A stretch of 64,000 nucleotides of DNA from Gemmatimonadota bacterium (GCA_027307165.1 DAHUXM010000016.1:62001-126000); one strand, 5' to 3'. Positions 37,952 through 47,340 are shown, counted from the stretch's first letter. Notes: generated from the letters alone by a model not told the origin. Translations and numbers: made by a program.

Positions 37952-38851
37952 ATGAAAACACGTTCCCTGTTATCAACGCTGACAGCGGCGCTAGTGATAG
38001 CCGCGGGCGTAGCATGCAGCGACTCGACTGCACCCGGCGCATCGTCGCCATCATCCTCAGCATCATTCGAGGCGGCGGTGACGCCGGACCTGGCGCCGAG
38101 CGCAGGTGAGGATGTGGCGACTGATTATTCATTCATGTCCGGCGCCGATCTCACCGGATCTGGTGCGTCGTTCTCCGTAAACGCTCCCGGCGCAACGATC
38201 GCGGGCGCAGGCGTTTCCCCGATAGTCAATGCGCCCCCGTCGGGCGGCGCGGCGGCGTGGATCAGTCCGTCGTGCGTATTCAATGCTGCGACCGGACGAT
38301 TCAACTGCCCGCCAATGAAGCGCGGTAGTCAGACATATACCGTCAGCTACGCATTGTTCGACGCGAACGGCACCACTCAGTCTGCGTTTGACAAGTCCAC
38401 GACGGCATCGATCAACTTCATCGTCGCCGATACCGGTCAGACGAGCTTCAGCGCGAACCAGAATACGTTCTCCGACACCACATACCGGTTGCACAACCGG
38501 ACCGTCTCCACGCTCCTCGGCGATACGGTGCATACCTGGAATGGCAGCGGCACCGGTTCAGTCCACTCCACTCGCACGGGCCAGATAACGAAGGACTACA
38601 CCTTCACATCGACAGATACGGCGTCCGCGATCAAGTTCCGTCAGCCGCGCGACATCAACCCGTATCCGCTGAGCGGGACGTTCGTGAAGAACTACACCGT
38701 GGTACGGACTCGCGAAGCGAGTGATACCACGACGCACACGACGACGCGACAGGTGGTGGTAACGTTCAACGGAACCGCGAACGTGCCAATGACCATCAAC
38801 GGCACCGCCTACACACTCAACCTCGACACGCACAAGGTTACCAAGCAGTAG
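37952..38851 (+). CDS. Probable secreted lipoprotein of unknown function
   Basis: 299 residues. The signal sequence ends AAGVAC (Cys22), a plausible but imperfect lipobox. A Ser/Ala/Pro-rich linker follows, then a Thr/Ser-rich beta-type region with two Cys (SPSCVF, FNCPP near 105-120). Repeated short strands (TYTVSYALF, KNYTVVRT, RQVVVTFNGTANV) suggest a beta-sandwich. No domain recognised. It is followed by a strong hairpin at 38869-38912. Confidence 0.65.
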   Translation: MKTRSLLSTLTAALVIAAGVACSDSTAPGASSPSSSASFEAAVTPDLAPSAGEDVATDYSFMSGADLTGSGASFSVNAPGATIAGAGVSPIVNAPPSGGAAAWISPSCVFNAATGRFNCPPMKRGSQTYTVSYALFDANGTTQSAFDKSTTASINFIVADTGQTSFSANQNTFSDTTYRLHNRTVSTLLGDTVHTWNGSGTGSVHSTRTGQITKDYTFTSTDTASAIKFRQPRDINPYPLSGTFVKNYTVVRTREASDTTTHTTTRQVVVTFNGTANVPMTINGTAYTLNLDTHKVTKQ

Positions 38852-38868
38852 CGGCGCGGATGGATAGA

Positions 38869-38912
38869 AGCAAGGAGGGCGCGGATCGAGTGAGATCTGC
38901 GCCCTCCTTGCT
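38869..38912. terminator. Bidirectional terminator hairpin
   Basis: A perfect 14-bp stem, AGCAAGGAGGGCGC (38869-38882) with GCGCCCTCCTTGCT (38899-38912), around a 16-base loop. It lies between two convergent genes. There is no T-run, so it may act as a barrier or 3'-end stabiliser as well. Confidence 0.65.
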
Positions 38913-38930
38913 GCAGTTATAACGGTTGTG

Positions 38931-39428
38931 TCAGTGCCCTATCGCATCCAGTGCCTTGTTCACGTCGGACGTCAGCTGCATGACCTTGTCCTTTGTCAGC
39001 GCCAGCGCGATCTGCTGATCGCTGACCGCGTCGCCGACATAGAATCCGAATGCCGTCTCACCGGTTGTCGTCGTGGTGACGTTGAGGGTGAGAGCGAGGC
39101 CAAGGCCGCGCATCTCGCCCATCTTCGGTGTTGCACTGGAAGCAAGCTCAGCCGCTGAAGCGGTCCAGGTGCGGACCGAGTCAGGGGTGAAGTCCGAGGT
39201 CGTGACGGCGGTGGCGCCGGTGCGGCCACCAGCTACGAAGCGGACGCGGCCGTTCAGGGTCTCGGTGGTGAAGAGCAGATCGCCGATCGTATCGGCGCGT
39301 ACCGCGTGCCAGGCCGGCTCCGTGTCGGCAACGGCAACTGGGGCACTCTGCATCGCCGGCTGCTTGACCGGAGACGGGCTCGCGACGGCCATTGTGGCGG
39401 AGGCGAACAAGGCGATGAAAATTGGCAT
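38931..39428 (-). CDS. Secreted protein of unknown function
   Basis: 165 residues with a signal peptide (cleavage near AVASPS, about residue 16). After a Pro/Ala linker the rest is mostly beta and small residues (WHAVRADTIGDLLFTTETL, TTTTTGETAFGFYVGDAV) with a final helix. No motif recognised. A GAGG lies about 9 bases before ATG 39428. It is last on the minus strand before the terminator and 46 bases after the acetoacetyl-CoA synthetase gene. Confidence 0.6.
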   Translation of the reverse strand: MPIFIALFASATMAVASPSPVKQPAMQSAPVAVADTEPAWHAVRADTIGDLLFTTETLNGRVRFVAGGRTGATAVTTSDFTPDSVRTWTASAAELASSATPKMGEMRGLGLALTLNVTTTTTGETAFGFYVGDAVSDQQIALALTKDKVMQLTSDVNKALDAIGH

Positions 39429-39474
39429 CCGGGTAACCTCGCGAAGGAGGGGCGGAATCGCAACTGGCAGACGC

Positions 39475-41490
39475 CTACGATTCCATCAGGACAAGCTCCG
39501 CGAGATCTCGATACAGCTCCAACGCCCCCGGATTCGCGAGCGCCTCGACGTTCTTCACCGGCCGCCCGTGAATCACCTCGCGGACCGCGATCTCGCTGAT
39601 CTTCCCGCTCACCGTTCGTGGTATGTCGTCGATCTGAATCACTACCTTCGGCACGTGCAGCGGCGTCGTATTGCTCCGAATCTGCGTCTTGATCCGCGTC
39701 ACGAGATCGTCCGAAAGCGTCACCCCGTCCCGCAACCGCACGAACAGCACGATCCTCACATCCCCGTGCGCACCGTTCCCGATCTCCTGCCCCACCGCAA
39801 CGCTCTCGATCACTTCCGGAAGCTGTTCGACCTGGCGATATATCTCAGCCGTTCCTATCCGTACTCCGCCCGGATTCAAAGTCGCGTCGCTGCGTCCGTA
39901 GATGATCATCCCGTCATGTTCGGTGAGCTCGGCCCAGTCGCCGTGACGCCATACGCGCTCGTAGAAGTCGAAGTACGCCGCGCGATACTTGGCGCCGTCC
40001 GCATCATTCCAGAATGCCACGGGCATGCTCGGGAACGGTCGCGTGCACACCAGCTCGCCGGGCGATCCCGCGATGCTGTTGCCGGCGGCGTCGAACACAT
40101 CGACCGCCATTCCCAGTCCGCGACACTGGAGCTCGCCGCGATACACGGGAGCGGTCGGATTGCCGAGGGCGAAGCATGAGATGATGTCGGTGCCGCCGCT
40201 GATGCTGGCGAGATGCACCTCGCTGCCGACTTGCTGATACACGTAATCGTAGCTGTGATCAGCAAGCGGGCTGCCCGTAGACAGAATCGCACGCAGCGAC
40301 GCGATGTTGTGGCTCGTCTTCGGGACCAGATCTGCCTTCTCCGCCAGCGCGAGATACTTCGCGCTCGTTCCGAACACAGTCACGCGCTCACGCTCTATGA
40401 CATCCCACAGAATATCCACGCGCGGCTGCAGCGGAGCACCGTCATACAGCACGACCGTCGCGCCGACGGCGAGCGAGCTCAGCATCCAGTTCCACATCAT
40501 CCAGCCACACGTGGTGAAGTAGAACATCCGGTCGTCGCGCGTGAGGTTGGTGTGCAACACCAGTTCCTTGAGATGCTGCAACAACGTTCCACCCGCGCCG
40601 TGCACCATGCACTTTGGAAGTCCCGTCGTTCCGGACGAATACATGACGTACACGGGATGATCGAACGGCAATCTCTCGAAGGCTGGCGACCGTCCGATGC
40701 GTCGCAATGAATCCCACCGCACTGCACGCGGAACCGTCGCGGCGTCCACGCGATCGTTGAGGTATGGAACGATGATGACGTCGGTAATCGAAGGAATACG
40801 AGCTGCGATCTCGCGTACGCGCTCGAGGCAGTCGATCTCCTTTCCGGCGTAACGGTAGCCGTCGGCGCAGATCAGCACCTTGGGCTCGATCTGACCGAAT
40901 CTGTCCAGCACACCCTGCACTCCGAAATCCGGCGAGCACGAGCTCCATACCGCACCGAGCGTCGTCGCCGCGAGCATCGAGATGATCGTCTCAGGGAGAT
41001 TCGGCAGGAACCCCGCGACACGATCACCCACTCCGACACCCATGTCGCGCAACGCAGTCGCGATGCGGCTCACCTCACCGCCCAGCTCCGCGAACGTCAG
41101 CTGATGCTGTCGCCCCTTCTCATTCCACGAGATGATCGCGGGCCGGTCGTCTCTGAACCGCAACAGGTTCTCTGCGAAGTTGAGCTTCGTTCCGTCGAAC
41201 CATTTCGGTCCCAGCTCCGCATCCGGCGGCGCCATCCGATCCAGTCCGATGCACTTGCTCGAATCGAAACCGTCCGCGATCAGCCCGCAGAAATCTGCGA
41301 CCGCACGCCAGAATTCCTCACGATTGAGGACCGACCACTCGTGCAGCACGCCATACGGCAAAGGGACACCGCTCTCAACTGCCGCGAGCTCGCCGCGGGA
41401 GCGCAGCGAAGCGACGAAGCGAGTGAGGTTCGCGTCGCGCACCTGCTCCGGCGACGGACGCCAGATGGGCTGCACTGCTTCGGTATCCAT
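39475..41490 (-). CDS. Acetoacetyl-CoA synthetase
   Basis: 671 residues from ATG 41490. An ATG at 41511 is in frame but lies within the first 29-bp repeat unit, so the later start is preferred. AMP-forming ligase motifs are clear: MYSSGTTGLPKCMVHGAGG, TTCGWMMWNWMLSSL, YGRSDATLNPGGVRIG and a C-terminal VPKVVIQIDDIPRTVSGKISE with the catalytic Lys. W-R-P-S near the N-terminus and overall length fit acetoacetate-CoA ligase. It would activate the acetoacetate made by tyrosine breakdown, encoded just upstream. Confidence 0.88.
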   Translation of the reverse strand: MDTEAVQPIWRPSPEQVRDANLTRFVASLRSRGELAAVESGVPLPYGVLHEWSVLNREEFWRAVADFCGLIADGFDSSKCIGLDRMAPPDAELGPKWFDGTKLNFAENLLRFRDDRPAIISWNEKGRQHQLTFAELGGEVSRIATALRDMGVGVGDRVAGFLPNLPETIISMLAATTLGAVWSSCSPDFGVQGVLDRFGQIEPKVLICADGYRYAGKEIDCLERVREIAARIPSITDVIIVPYLNDRVDAATVPRAVRWDSLRRIGRSPAFERLPFDHPVYVMYSSGTTGLPKCMVHGAGGTLLQHLKELVLHTNLTRDDRMFYFTTCGWMMWNWMLSSLAVGATVVLYDGAPLQPRVDILWDVIERERVTVFGTSAKYLALAEKADLVPKTSHNIASLRAILSTGSPLADHSYDYVYQQVGSEVHLASISGGTDIISCFALGNPTAPVYRGELQCRGLGMAVDVFDAAGNSIAGSPGELVCTRPFPSMPVAFWNDADGAKYRAAYFDFYERVWRHGDWAELTEHDGMIIYGRSDATLNPGGVRIGTAEIYRQVEQLPEVIESVAVGQEIGNGAHGDVRIVLFVRLRDGVTLSDDLVTRIKTQIRSNTTPLHVPKVVIQIDDIPRTVSGKISEIAVREVIHGRPVKNVEALANPGALELYRDLAELVLMES

Positions 41491-41505
41491 TTTTGGGCTG
41501 AGTCT

Positions 41506-41621
41506 CGTCATTACCGCGAAAGGTGCCAGGGACTCGTCATTCCGGCCAAAGCAGCCAGAGATTCGTCATGCCGGCCAAAGTCGCCAGAGATTCGTCATTC
41601 CCGCGAAAGCGGGAATCCATG
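41506..41621. repeat. Four tandem 29-bp repeat units
   Basis: Units start at 41506, 41535, 41564 and 41593, each opening CGTCAT and sharing CCG-C-AAAG. Units 2 and 3 differ at only three positions. Unit 4 holds a perfect palindrome, ATTCCCGC-GAAA-GCGGGAAT (41597-41616). There are no unique spacers, so it is not CRISPR. The first unit overlaps an alternative start of the acetoacetyl-CoA synthetase gene. Confidence 0.8.
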
Positions 41622-41670
41622 TTATCGATCTTCAAGTCTGGTGATAGAGCGAAGATGGTCGGCAACAGGT

Positions 41671-41729
41671 GGATTCCCGCTTTCGCGGGAATGACGAGGC
41701 CTGGCCTTCCCGCTTTCGCGGGAACGACG
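41671..41729. repeat. Two inverted copies of the ATTCCCGC palindrome repeat
   Basis: 41671-41696 is an exact reverse complement of 41593-41618 (26 bp). 41705-41729 is a further copy with a few changes. The core resembles widespread REP and Neisseria dRS3-like repeats (ATTCCC...GGGAAT). It lies just past the 3' end of the homogentisate dioxygenase gene, where it could act as a terminator. Confidence 0.8.
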
Positions 41730-41760
41730 AGGTTCAGCGAGGCCTCCCGCCAAACGAAAC

Positions 41761-42960
41761 TTAGGACGTCGGCGGTGAGAACGCTGTCTGCTCGTGCTGC
41801 GCCGAGATCCACGACTTGTGGTAGTTCGGATCTTCGATGTCGAGCGCCTGCTTCGCGACCTTGAGCGGACGGAACGTGTCCATCATCACCGCTAGCTCGT
41901 CGGTGTACTTGGCACCGATCGATGCCTCCGCGCGACCTGGATGCGGCCCGTGCGGCAGACCATCCGGGTGATGCGTGATCGAACCGAACTCGATTCCCTT
42001 GCGCGACATGAATTCGCTCGACGCGTAGTACAACACCTCGTCCGAATCCACGTTGGAGTGGTTGTACGGAGCAGGTATTGCTTCCGGATGGAAGTCATAA
42101 GGACGCGGACAGAACGAGCAGACCACGAAACCGTCGCCCTGGAACGTCTGATGCACCGGAGGTGGCTGGTGCACGCGTCCAACGATCGGCTCGAAGTCCA
42201 TGATGTTGAACGCCCACGGATAGAAATATCCGTCCCATCCGACAACGTCGAACGGATGGTGATCCAGAACCAGCTCGTTGATGCCGTCGTACTGCTTCAC
42301 GTAGATCGGAAAGTCACCCATCTCATCGTGCGGCGGAACGAATACGGGACGCCGGATGTCGCGCTCCGAATACGGCGCGCCCTCCACAAGCTGGCCGAAC
42401 TCGTTGCGATACCGCTTTGGCCAGCGTATGTGTCCCCTGCTCTCCATGATGAGAAGCTTGGGCTGTTCCGCCTTCTTGTCGAAGCGATACTTGTGCATGA
42501 TGCCGCGATGGATGACGAGATAGTCACCCTCGCCAAAGGGCAGCTCGCCAAAAATTGACTCGAGCACGCCCTTCCCCTTGCTCACGTACACCAGCTCGTC
42601 GGCCTGCGCGTTCCTGTAGAAGTGCTTGTCTTCCACATTCGGCTCGACGTACAGCATCGCCACGTCCTGATTGAACAGCAGCGGAATTCGATCCATCGTC
42701 GGACTACCGCCCTTCTTGATGCGCGACGTGAGGAAGTGGCGGTGACGAAGCGTCACGTCCTTGTCTTCCTCGAACTTCATTTCCTTGACGCGTCGCACCG
42801 ACTTCACCGTCGTCGGAGGGTACATGTGATACAGCAGCGAAGAAGTTCCCGTGAACCCTTCGTGTCCCATCAGCTCTTCAGCGTATATCCCGCCGTCCGG
42901 CTTGCGGAACGCGATGTGTCGCTTCCGCGGGATCGCGCCCAGCGTGTGATAGATAGGCAT
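41761..42960 (-). CDS. hmgA: Homogentisate 1,2-dioxygenase
   Basis: 399 residues. It opens the homogentisate ring to maleylacetoacetate. The C-terminal Fe(II)-site region GSITHHPDGLPHGPHPGRAEA is clear, as are MHKYRF and FYPWAFNIMDFEPIVGRVHQP. The gene starts 3 bases after the HPPD stop, so they are co-transcribed. The later enzymes, maleylacetoacetate isomerase and fumarylacetoacetase, are not in the window. Confidence 0.93.
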   Translation of the reverse strand: MPIYHTLGAIPRKRHIAFRKPDGGIYAEELMGHEGFTGTSSLLYHMYPPTTVKSVRRVKEMKFEEDKDVTLRHRHFLTSRIKKGGSPTMDRIPLLFNQDVAMLYVEPNVEDKHFYRNAQADELVYVSKGKGVLESIFGELPFGEGDYLVIHRGIMHKYRFDKKAEQPKLLIMESRGHIRWPKRYRNEFGQLVEGAPYSERDIRRPVFVPPHDEMGDFPIYVKQYDGINELVLDHHPFDVVGWDGYFYPWAFNIMDFEPIVGRVHQPPPVHQTFQGDGFVVCSFCPRPYDFHPEAIPAPYNHSNVDSDEVLYYASSEFMSRKGIEFGSITHHPDGLPHGPHPGRAEASIGAKYTDELAVMMDTFRPLKVAKQALDIEDPNYHKSWISAQHEQTAFSPPTS

Positions 42961-42963
42961 GGC

Positions 42964-44106
42964 TTACGTATTCCCGCGCAATTCCTGCTCTCGCTCTATC
43001 GCTTCGAACAGCGCCTTGAAGTTGCCAGCGCCGAAGCTCTTGGCTCCCTTGCGCTGAATGATCTCGTAGAACACCGTGGGCCGATCCTCGACCGGCTTGG
43101 TGAATATCTGCAGCAGATATCCGTCCGGATCCCGATCGACCAGAATGCCGAGCCTCGCAAGCTCGTCGATCGGCTCGTCGATCTTGCCGATGCGGTCCTT
43201 GAGGTCGGCGTAGTATGTGCCAGGCACGCCGCTCAGGAACTGAACTCCGCGAGCGACAAGCTGCTTCACGGTTCCGATGATGTCGTCGGTCGCAAGCGCC
43301 ATGTGCTGTACGCCGGGCCCCTTGTAGAACTCCAGGTACTCGTCGATCTGCGACTTCTTCTTGCCTGCCGCCGGCTCGTTGATCGGGAACTTGATGCGGT
43401 CGTTGCCGTTCGCCATCACCTTCGACATCAGCGACGAGTATTCAGTGCTGATCGTCTTGTCGTCGAACGTGAGGAGATTGCGGAAACCCATCACCGTCGC
43501 ATAGAAGTCGACCCATACATTCATCTTGCCGAGCTCGACGTTGCCTACGCAGTGGTCCACGTACTTGAGACCAACTGACGGCGGCTGATACGCCTGCGTC
43601 ACCGGACGGAAGCCGGGCATGAACAGTCCCTTGTAGTTCTTTCGCTCCACCAGCGAGTGAATCGTCTCACCGTACGTCTTGATCGCCGCGATGACAATCT
43701 CGCCGTTGTCATCACGCATCACACGCGGCTCGTGCACCGACTCGGCGCCCCGCTCGACAGCCTTCGCGTAAGCGTCGCGCGCGTCGTCCACCCAGAGTGC
43801 AAGGTCGCGTACTCCGTCACCATGCCGATAGACGTGATCCGCAATGACCCTGGCCTCGTCGCTCAGATCGGGACGAATCGCAGTCGTGAGAACGAAACGG
43901 ATCTTGTCCTGCTGCAGCAGATAGCTCGCCCGGTCGCGAACACCAGTCTCCGGACCGCGGTACGCAACCATGTGAAAGCCGAATGCGCTCACGTAATAGT
44001 GGGCCGCCTGCTTCGCGTTCCCCACATAGAACTCGATGTAATCGGTTCCGTTGATTGGGAACGTGTCTCCCGTCGCAGCCTGCTCTGGTAATGTCGCCGT
44101 TGCCAT
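42964..44106 (-). CDS. hppD: 4-hydroxyphenylpyruvate dioxygenase
   Basis: 380 residues. It converts 4-hydroxyphenylpyruvate to homogentisate. Two vicinal-oxygen-chelate halves are present. The iron ligands appear in DHCVGNVELGKMN (His), QHMALATDD (His) and FYEIIQRKGAKSFGAGNFKA (Glu). Shine-Dalgarno CGGAGGT precedes ATG 44106. Directly upstream of hmgA. Confidence 0.95.
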   Translation of the reverse strand: MATATLPEQAATGDTFPINGTDYIEFYVGNAKQAAHYYVSAFGFHMVAYRGPETGVRDRASYLLQQDKIRFVLTTAIRPDLSDEARVIADHVYRHGDGVRDLALWVDDARDAYAKAVERGAESVHEPRVMRDDNGEIVIAAIKTYGETIHSLVERKNYKGLFMPGFRPVTQAYQPPSVGLKYVDHCVGNVELGKMNVWVDFYATVMGFRNLLTFDDKTISTEYSSLMSKVMANGNDRIKFPINEPAAGKKKSQIDEYLEFYKGPGVQHMALATDDIIGTVKQLVARGVQFLSGVPGTYYADLKDRIGKIDEPIDELARLGILVDRDPDGYLLQIFTKPVEDRPTVFYEIIQRKGAKSFGAGNFKALFEAIEREQELRGNT

Positions 44107-44143
44107 TTAGTACCTCCGTTGTGTTACATGCCGATCCCGGGCG

Positions 44144-44347
44144 TCAACCCCTTCTGGAAGCTCCGTGCGCCTCTGCCAGCTTCCGGGCTATACCGCGATA
44201 GAACTGCGCGTCGGGACCCTTTCCCTGTTCTTCCAGCGAGAGAGAGGCCAGTTCGAGCGCATATAGAATATTTCCAAGATAGAGTCGCGCCAACTCGCCA
44301 ACATCCTGCTCCGATTCGGACGGTTGTTCGAAAGGCTCTTCAACCAA
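44144..44347 (-). CDS. Small hypothetical protein after PP2C
   Basis: About 67 residues from TTG 44347, which overlaps the PP2C stop by 8 bp and has GGAG about 10 bases upstream. A GTG-type upstream extension to 44422 would overlap PP2C by 83 bp. The sequence is helical and acidic in its first half (ESEQDVGELARLYLGNILYA) with DAQFYRGIARKLAEAHG near the end; it resembles DUF1844-like small proteins, but not securely. Confidence 0.5.
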   Translation of the reverse strand: MVEEPFEQPSESEQDVGELARLYLGNILYALELASLSLEEQGKGPDAQFYRGIARKLAEAHGASRRG

Positions 44348-45131
44348 TTGAGCCCGCTCCGGGATTTGTCGGATGCGCCCCGGTCGCCATGGCAGATGAC
44401 GAGTGCACGCGCACGACGACAACAGTGATATTGTCTACACCTCCGCGCGCATTTGCTTCCGAAATCATCGCGTCCACCAGGCGGTCGGGGGTGGCGCGTG
44501 AGCCGAGGAGCTGCTGCAAACGCCAGTCGTCCACCATGCCGGTGAGACCGTCGCTGGCCAGCAGGAAGACATCACCTTGACGAACTTCACCGTCGGTTAT
44601 GTCGGGCTCGACGTCCCAGCCCATGCCGACGCAGCGCGTTATCACATTGCTCTGCTTGTGATTCTTGGCTGCATCGCGCGTGATGAGGCCGGCGTCGATC
44701 TGCTCCTGCACCACCGAATGGTCGTGCGTGATCTGGCGCAGCTCGCCATCGCGGAACAGATAGATACGGGAGTCGCCCAGGTGACCGATGATGAACCGCT
44801 CGTCGCCCAGTACCAGCACCGATGCGGTGCTTCCCATCCCCATCTTGTCCCGTTCGGCGGCGCTCCGCTCGAAGACCGCCCGGTTGGCGTGGCGTAGCGC
44901 AAGCGACACCATCTCGAGCGCGTCAGCACTCTCGAGGTCCTTGAGCCTCTCCAGGTCCACCGACACCACTTCGACGGCCATCTGGCTCGCGACCTCGCCG
45001 GCCGCATGCCCGCCCATCCCGTCCGCGACCATGAAAAGGCCGCGATACTCGTTGGCGTCCGCAAAGAAGCTGTCCTCGTTCCCTTTCCGAACTCGTCCGA
45101 CGTCCGAGCCGGCGGCTACTGCAAAATGCAC
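44340..45131 (-). CDS. PP2C-type Ser/Thr protein phosphatase
   Basis: 263 residues with a GTG start. PP2C metal motifs: GRVRKGNEDSF (residues 12-22), MVADGMGGHAAGEVAS, GDSRIYLFRDGEL, LLASDGLTG and GGVDNITVVVV. It is of the PrpC/Stp1 kind that reverses Hanks-type kinase phosphorylation. No such kinase is in the window. An 11-bp tandem repeat (45131-45152) covers its start codon. Confidence 0.93.
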   Translation of the reverse strand: MHFAVAAGSDVGRVRKGNEDSFFADANEYRGLFMVADGMGGHAAGEVASQMAVEVVSVDLERLKDLESADALEMVSLALRHANRAVFERSAAERDKMGMGSTASVLVLGDERFIIGHLGDSRIYLFRDGELRQITHDHSVVQEQIDAGLITRDAAKNHKQSNVITRCVGMGWDVEPDITDGEVRQGDVFLLASDGLTGMVDDWRLQQLLGSRATPDRLVDAMISEANARGGVDNITVVVVRVHSSSAMATGAHPTNPGAGSIG

Positions 45132-45179
45132 TAGAGGCTCACTAGAGGCTCACAAGCGTGATGGTTTCAAAGGTGATTC

Positions 45180-46988
45180 TTAAATCTGCAAGCGCCACAG
45201 GCGTGCGTACAGGCCATCCAGCGCAAGAAGTGCGTCATGTCTTCCGTGTTCCACCACCTCGCCGTGGTGCATCACGATAATATCGTCCGCGTCTACAATG
45301 GTACTGAGCCGGTGTGCGATGGCGATTGTTGTCCGTCCCGCCAGAAGGACGCTCAGCGCCTGCTGGATCTCGGCCTCGACTTCGCTGTCGACAGCGCTCG
45401 TCGCCTCGTCCAGGATCAACAAGGCCGGATCGGCTGCGACCGCCCGTGCGAACGATAACAACTGGCGCTCGCCCACGCTTATCGACGCGCCGCGCTCGCC
45501 CAGCACCTGATGATAGCCATTTGCAAGGCGCCGGATGATTCTGTCCGCCCCTACCTGCTCCGCGGCCGCCTGGACCTGCGCATCCGTGAGCGGCGCCGAC
45601 AGGCGGATGTTCGACGCGACGTCGCCAGCGAACAGGAAGATGTCCTGCTGCACGTAGCCGATCAGCTCGCGAAGCTGCTCCACCGGCATGTCGCGCACAT
45701 CCCTTCCATTGACGAGGATCCGCCCCTTCTGCGGATCGTAGAATCGCATCAGCAGACTGACGATCGTCGTCTTTCCGGCGCCGGTGTGCCCGACGATTGC
45801 CAGCGTCTGCCCGGGCCGCGCAGTGAAGCTGACGTTGCGAAGCACCCATTCGGGCTCGGTGGCCGCCCGCGACGCCGCCGAGTGCGGGCGGTCATACGCA
45901 AACCAGACGTTCTGGAATTCAACTAGGACGGTCTTCGGCCGCTCTCGCCGCAGGTGCGCGTCACCTGAAACGTCCACCCAGGGCTCGGTGTCCAGCAGAT
46001 GAAAGATCCGCTCCGAGCTGGCCATCGCGGTCTGGAGAGTGTTGTATTTATCCGACAGGTCCTGTAGCGGCTGAAAGAAGCGCCGCACCAGCTGCAGAAA
46101 GGCCGCCACGGTTCCGACCGTCAGCGTAGCAGCCTCGACGCGTGCGGCGCCCGCGACGAGGAGACTTGCCAGCGCTACCGACGTGAGGATCTCGATCGCG
46201 GGGAAGTACAGCGCATAGACCGTGATCGAGCGCAGGTGCGCATCGAGGTGGCTCTTGTTCAGCTCATCGAAGCGCCGAGCCTCGTCGCGCTCTCTTCCGA
46301 ACAGTTGAACGACTCGCATTCCGGCCAGCCTTTCCTGCAGGAAGGCATTGATTCGGGCCAGACGAGTGCGGATGTCGCGATACGCTTCGCGAACCTTGAC
46401 GCGAAACACATGCGAGACGAGAACGACGAGCGGAATCACGCCGAACGCCGCCAGCGCCAGCCGCCAGTCGGTCACGAGCATCGCGACGCTGATCGCGAGC
46501 AGTGTGAAGAGGTCGCCCATTCCGCTCACCACACCCGCCGTGAACAGCTCGTTCAGCGTCTCGACGTCGGACGTCACGCGCGTGATGAGGCGGCCAGCGG
46601 GATTTCGGTCGAAGAAGGCGATCGGCAGCCGCTGCAGGTGACTGAACAGCTGCAGCCGGAGGTCGCGCATCACGTTCTGGCCAAGCAGCGCCGTGAACCA
46701 GGTCTGGCCGTACGACGTTCCCAGCTCCAGAACGAGCGACAGTCCGTACAGTATGACCGCCAGCTTTATCGTCGCGTAATCGTGCCGGGGAATCGCGACA
46801 TCGATCACGCGTTGCGTCAAAAACGGCCCTACGAGCTGCAGGGCGCCTTCGATCATGAGGAAGAACAGCGCGATGGCGATCAGGGCTCGGTACGGCGCGG
46901 CGAAGGCCAGGAGCCTCCGCATCAACCGGCTGTCGTAAGCTTTGCCGAGCGCCTCTTCTTCGTGGAATGACAGGGCGGGCGCGGTCAT
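45180..46988 (-). CDS. ABC exporter with fused membrane and ATPase domains (MsbA-like)
   Basis: 602 residues. Six membrane segments lie in 30-310. The ATPase domain has Walker A GHTGAGKT (near 399), signature SVGERQLLSFARA (near 503) and Walker B LLILDEATSAVDSE. Such half-transporters export lipids, drugs or peptides as dimers. Substrate cannot be told; lipid A or lipids is one option. It is the first of a same-strand series leading to PP2C, HPPD and HmgA, but the 48-base gap to PP2C leaves operon membership open. Confidence 0.9.
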   Translation of the reverse strand: MTAPALSFHEEEALGKAYDSRLMRRLLAFAAPYRALIAIALFFLMIEGALQLVGPFLTQRVIDVAIPRHDYATIKLAVILYGLSLVLELGTSYGQTWFTALLGQNVMRDLRLQLFSHLQRLPIAFFDRNPAGRLITRVTSDVETLNELFTAGVVSGMGDLFTLLAISVAMLVTDWRLALAAFGVIPLVVLVSHVFRVKVREAYRDIRTRLARINAFLQERLAGMRVVQLFGRERDEARRFDELNKSHLDAHLRSITVYALYFPAIEILTSVALASLLVAGAARVEAATLTVGTVAAFLQLVRRFFQPLQDLSDKYNTLQTAMASSERIFHLLDTEPWVDVSGDAHLRRERPKTVLVEFQNVWFAYDRPHSAASRAATEPEWVLRNVSFTARPGQTLAIVGHTGAGKTTIVSLLMRFYDPQKGRILVNGRDVRDMPVEQLRELIGYVQQDIFLFAGDVASNIRLSAPLTDAQVQAAAEQVGADRIIRRLANGYHQVLGERGASISVGERQLLSFARAVAADPALLILDEATSAVDSEVEAEIQQALSVLLAGRTTIAIAHRLSTIVDADDIIVMHHGEVVEHGRHDALLALDGLYARLWRLQI

Positions 46989-47073
46989 GCGGCCTTCAAT
47001 CTAACCGCGCGCAATTGTGGTACGGTGGTTGCCATGATGATATGTGTCCTCTTTCCACCATATCGGAGGTTGT

Positions 47074-47340
47074 ATGAGCATCATTGCCTGGATCGTGCTC
47101 GGCTTGCTGGCGGGTGCCATCGCAAAGGCCATTTCGCCGGGGACCGACCCTGGTGGGATAGTCGTAACGATGATCATCGGAATCATTGGCGCCTTCATCG
47201 GCGGCTGGATTGGCGGTATGATCACCGGCGTAGGCCTCACAGGTTTCTCGCTGTGGAGCCTCGTCCTGGCCATCGTCGGCGCGCTGATCCTGCTCTGGAT
47301 CTATCGTATGAGCGTCCGCGGGCGTACCACCACGGTCTGA
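47074..47340 (+). CDS. GlsB/YeaQ/YmgE-family stress membrane protein
   Basis: 88 residues from ATG 47074, with GGAGGT just before it; the frame opens earlier at 47044 without a Shine-Dalgarno. Three hydrophobic segments and Gly-rich turns (GLLAGAIAKAISPG, GIIGAFIGGWIGG) match the transglycosylase-associated protein family, small inner-membrane proteins of unknown mechanism often induced by stress. Confidence 0.85.
   Translation: MSIIAWIVLGLLAGAIAKAISPGTDPGGIVVTMIIGIIGAFIGGWIGGMITGVGLTGFSLWSLVLAIVGALILLWIYRMSVRGRTTTV

Noticed and set aside
41506-41621. CRISPR array
   Set aside because: 29-bp period but units are contiguous without spacers and no cas genes are present.
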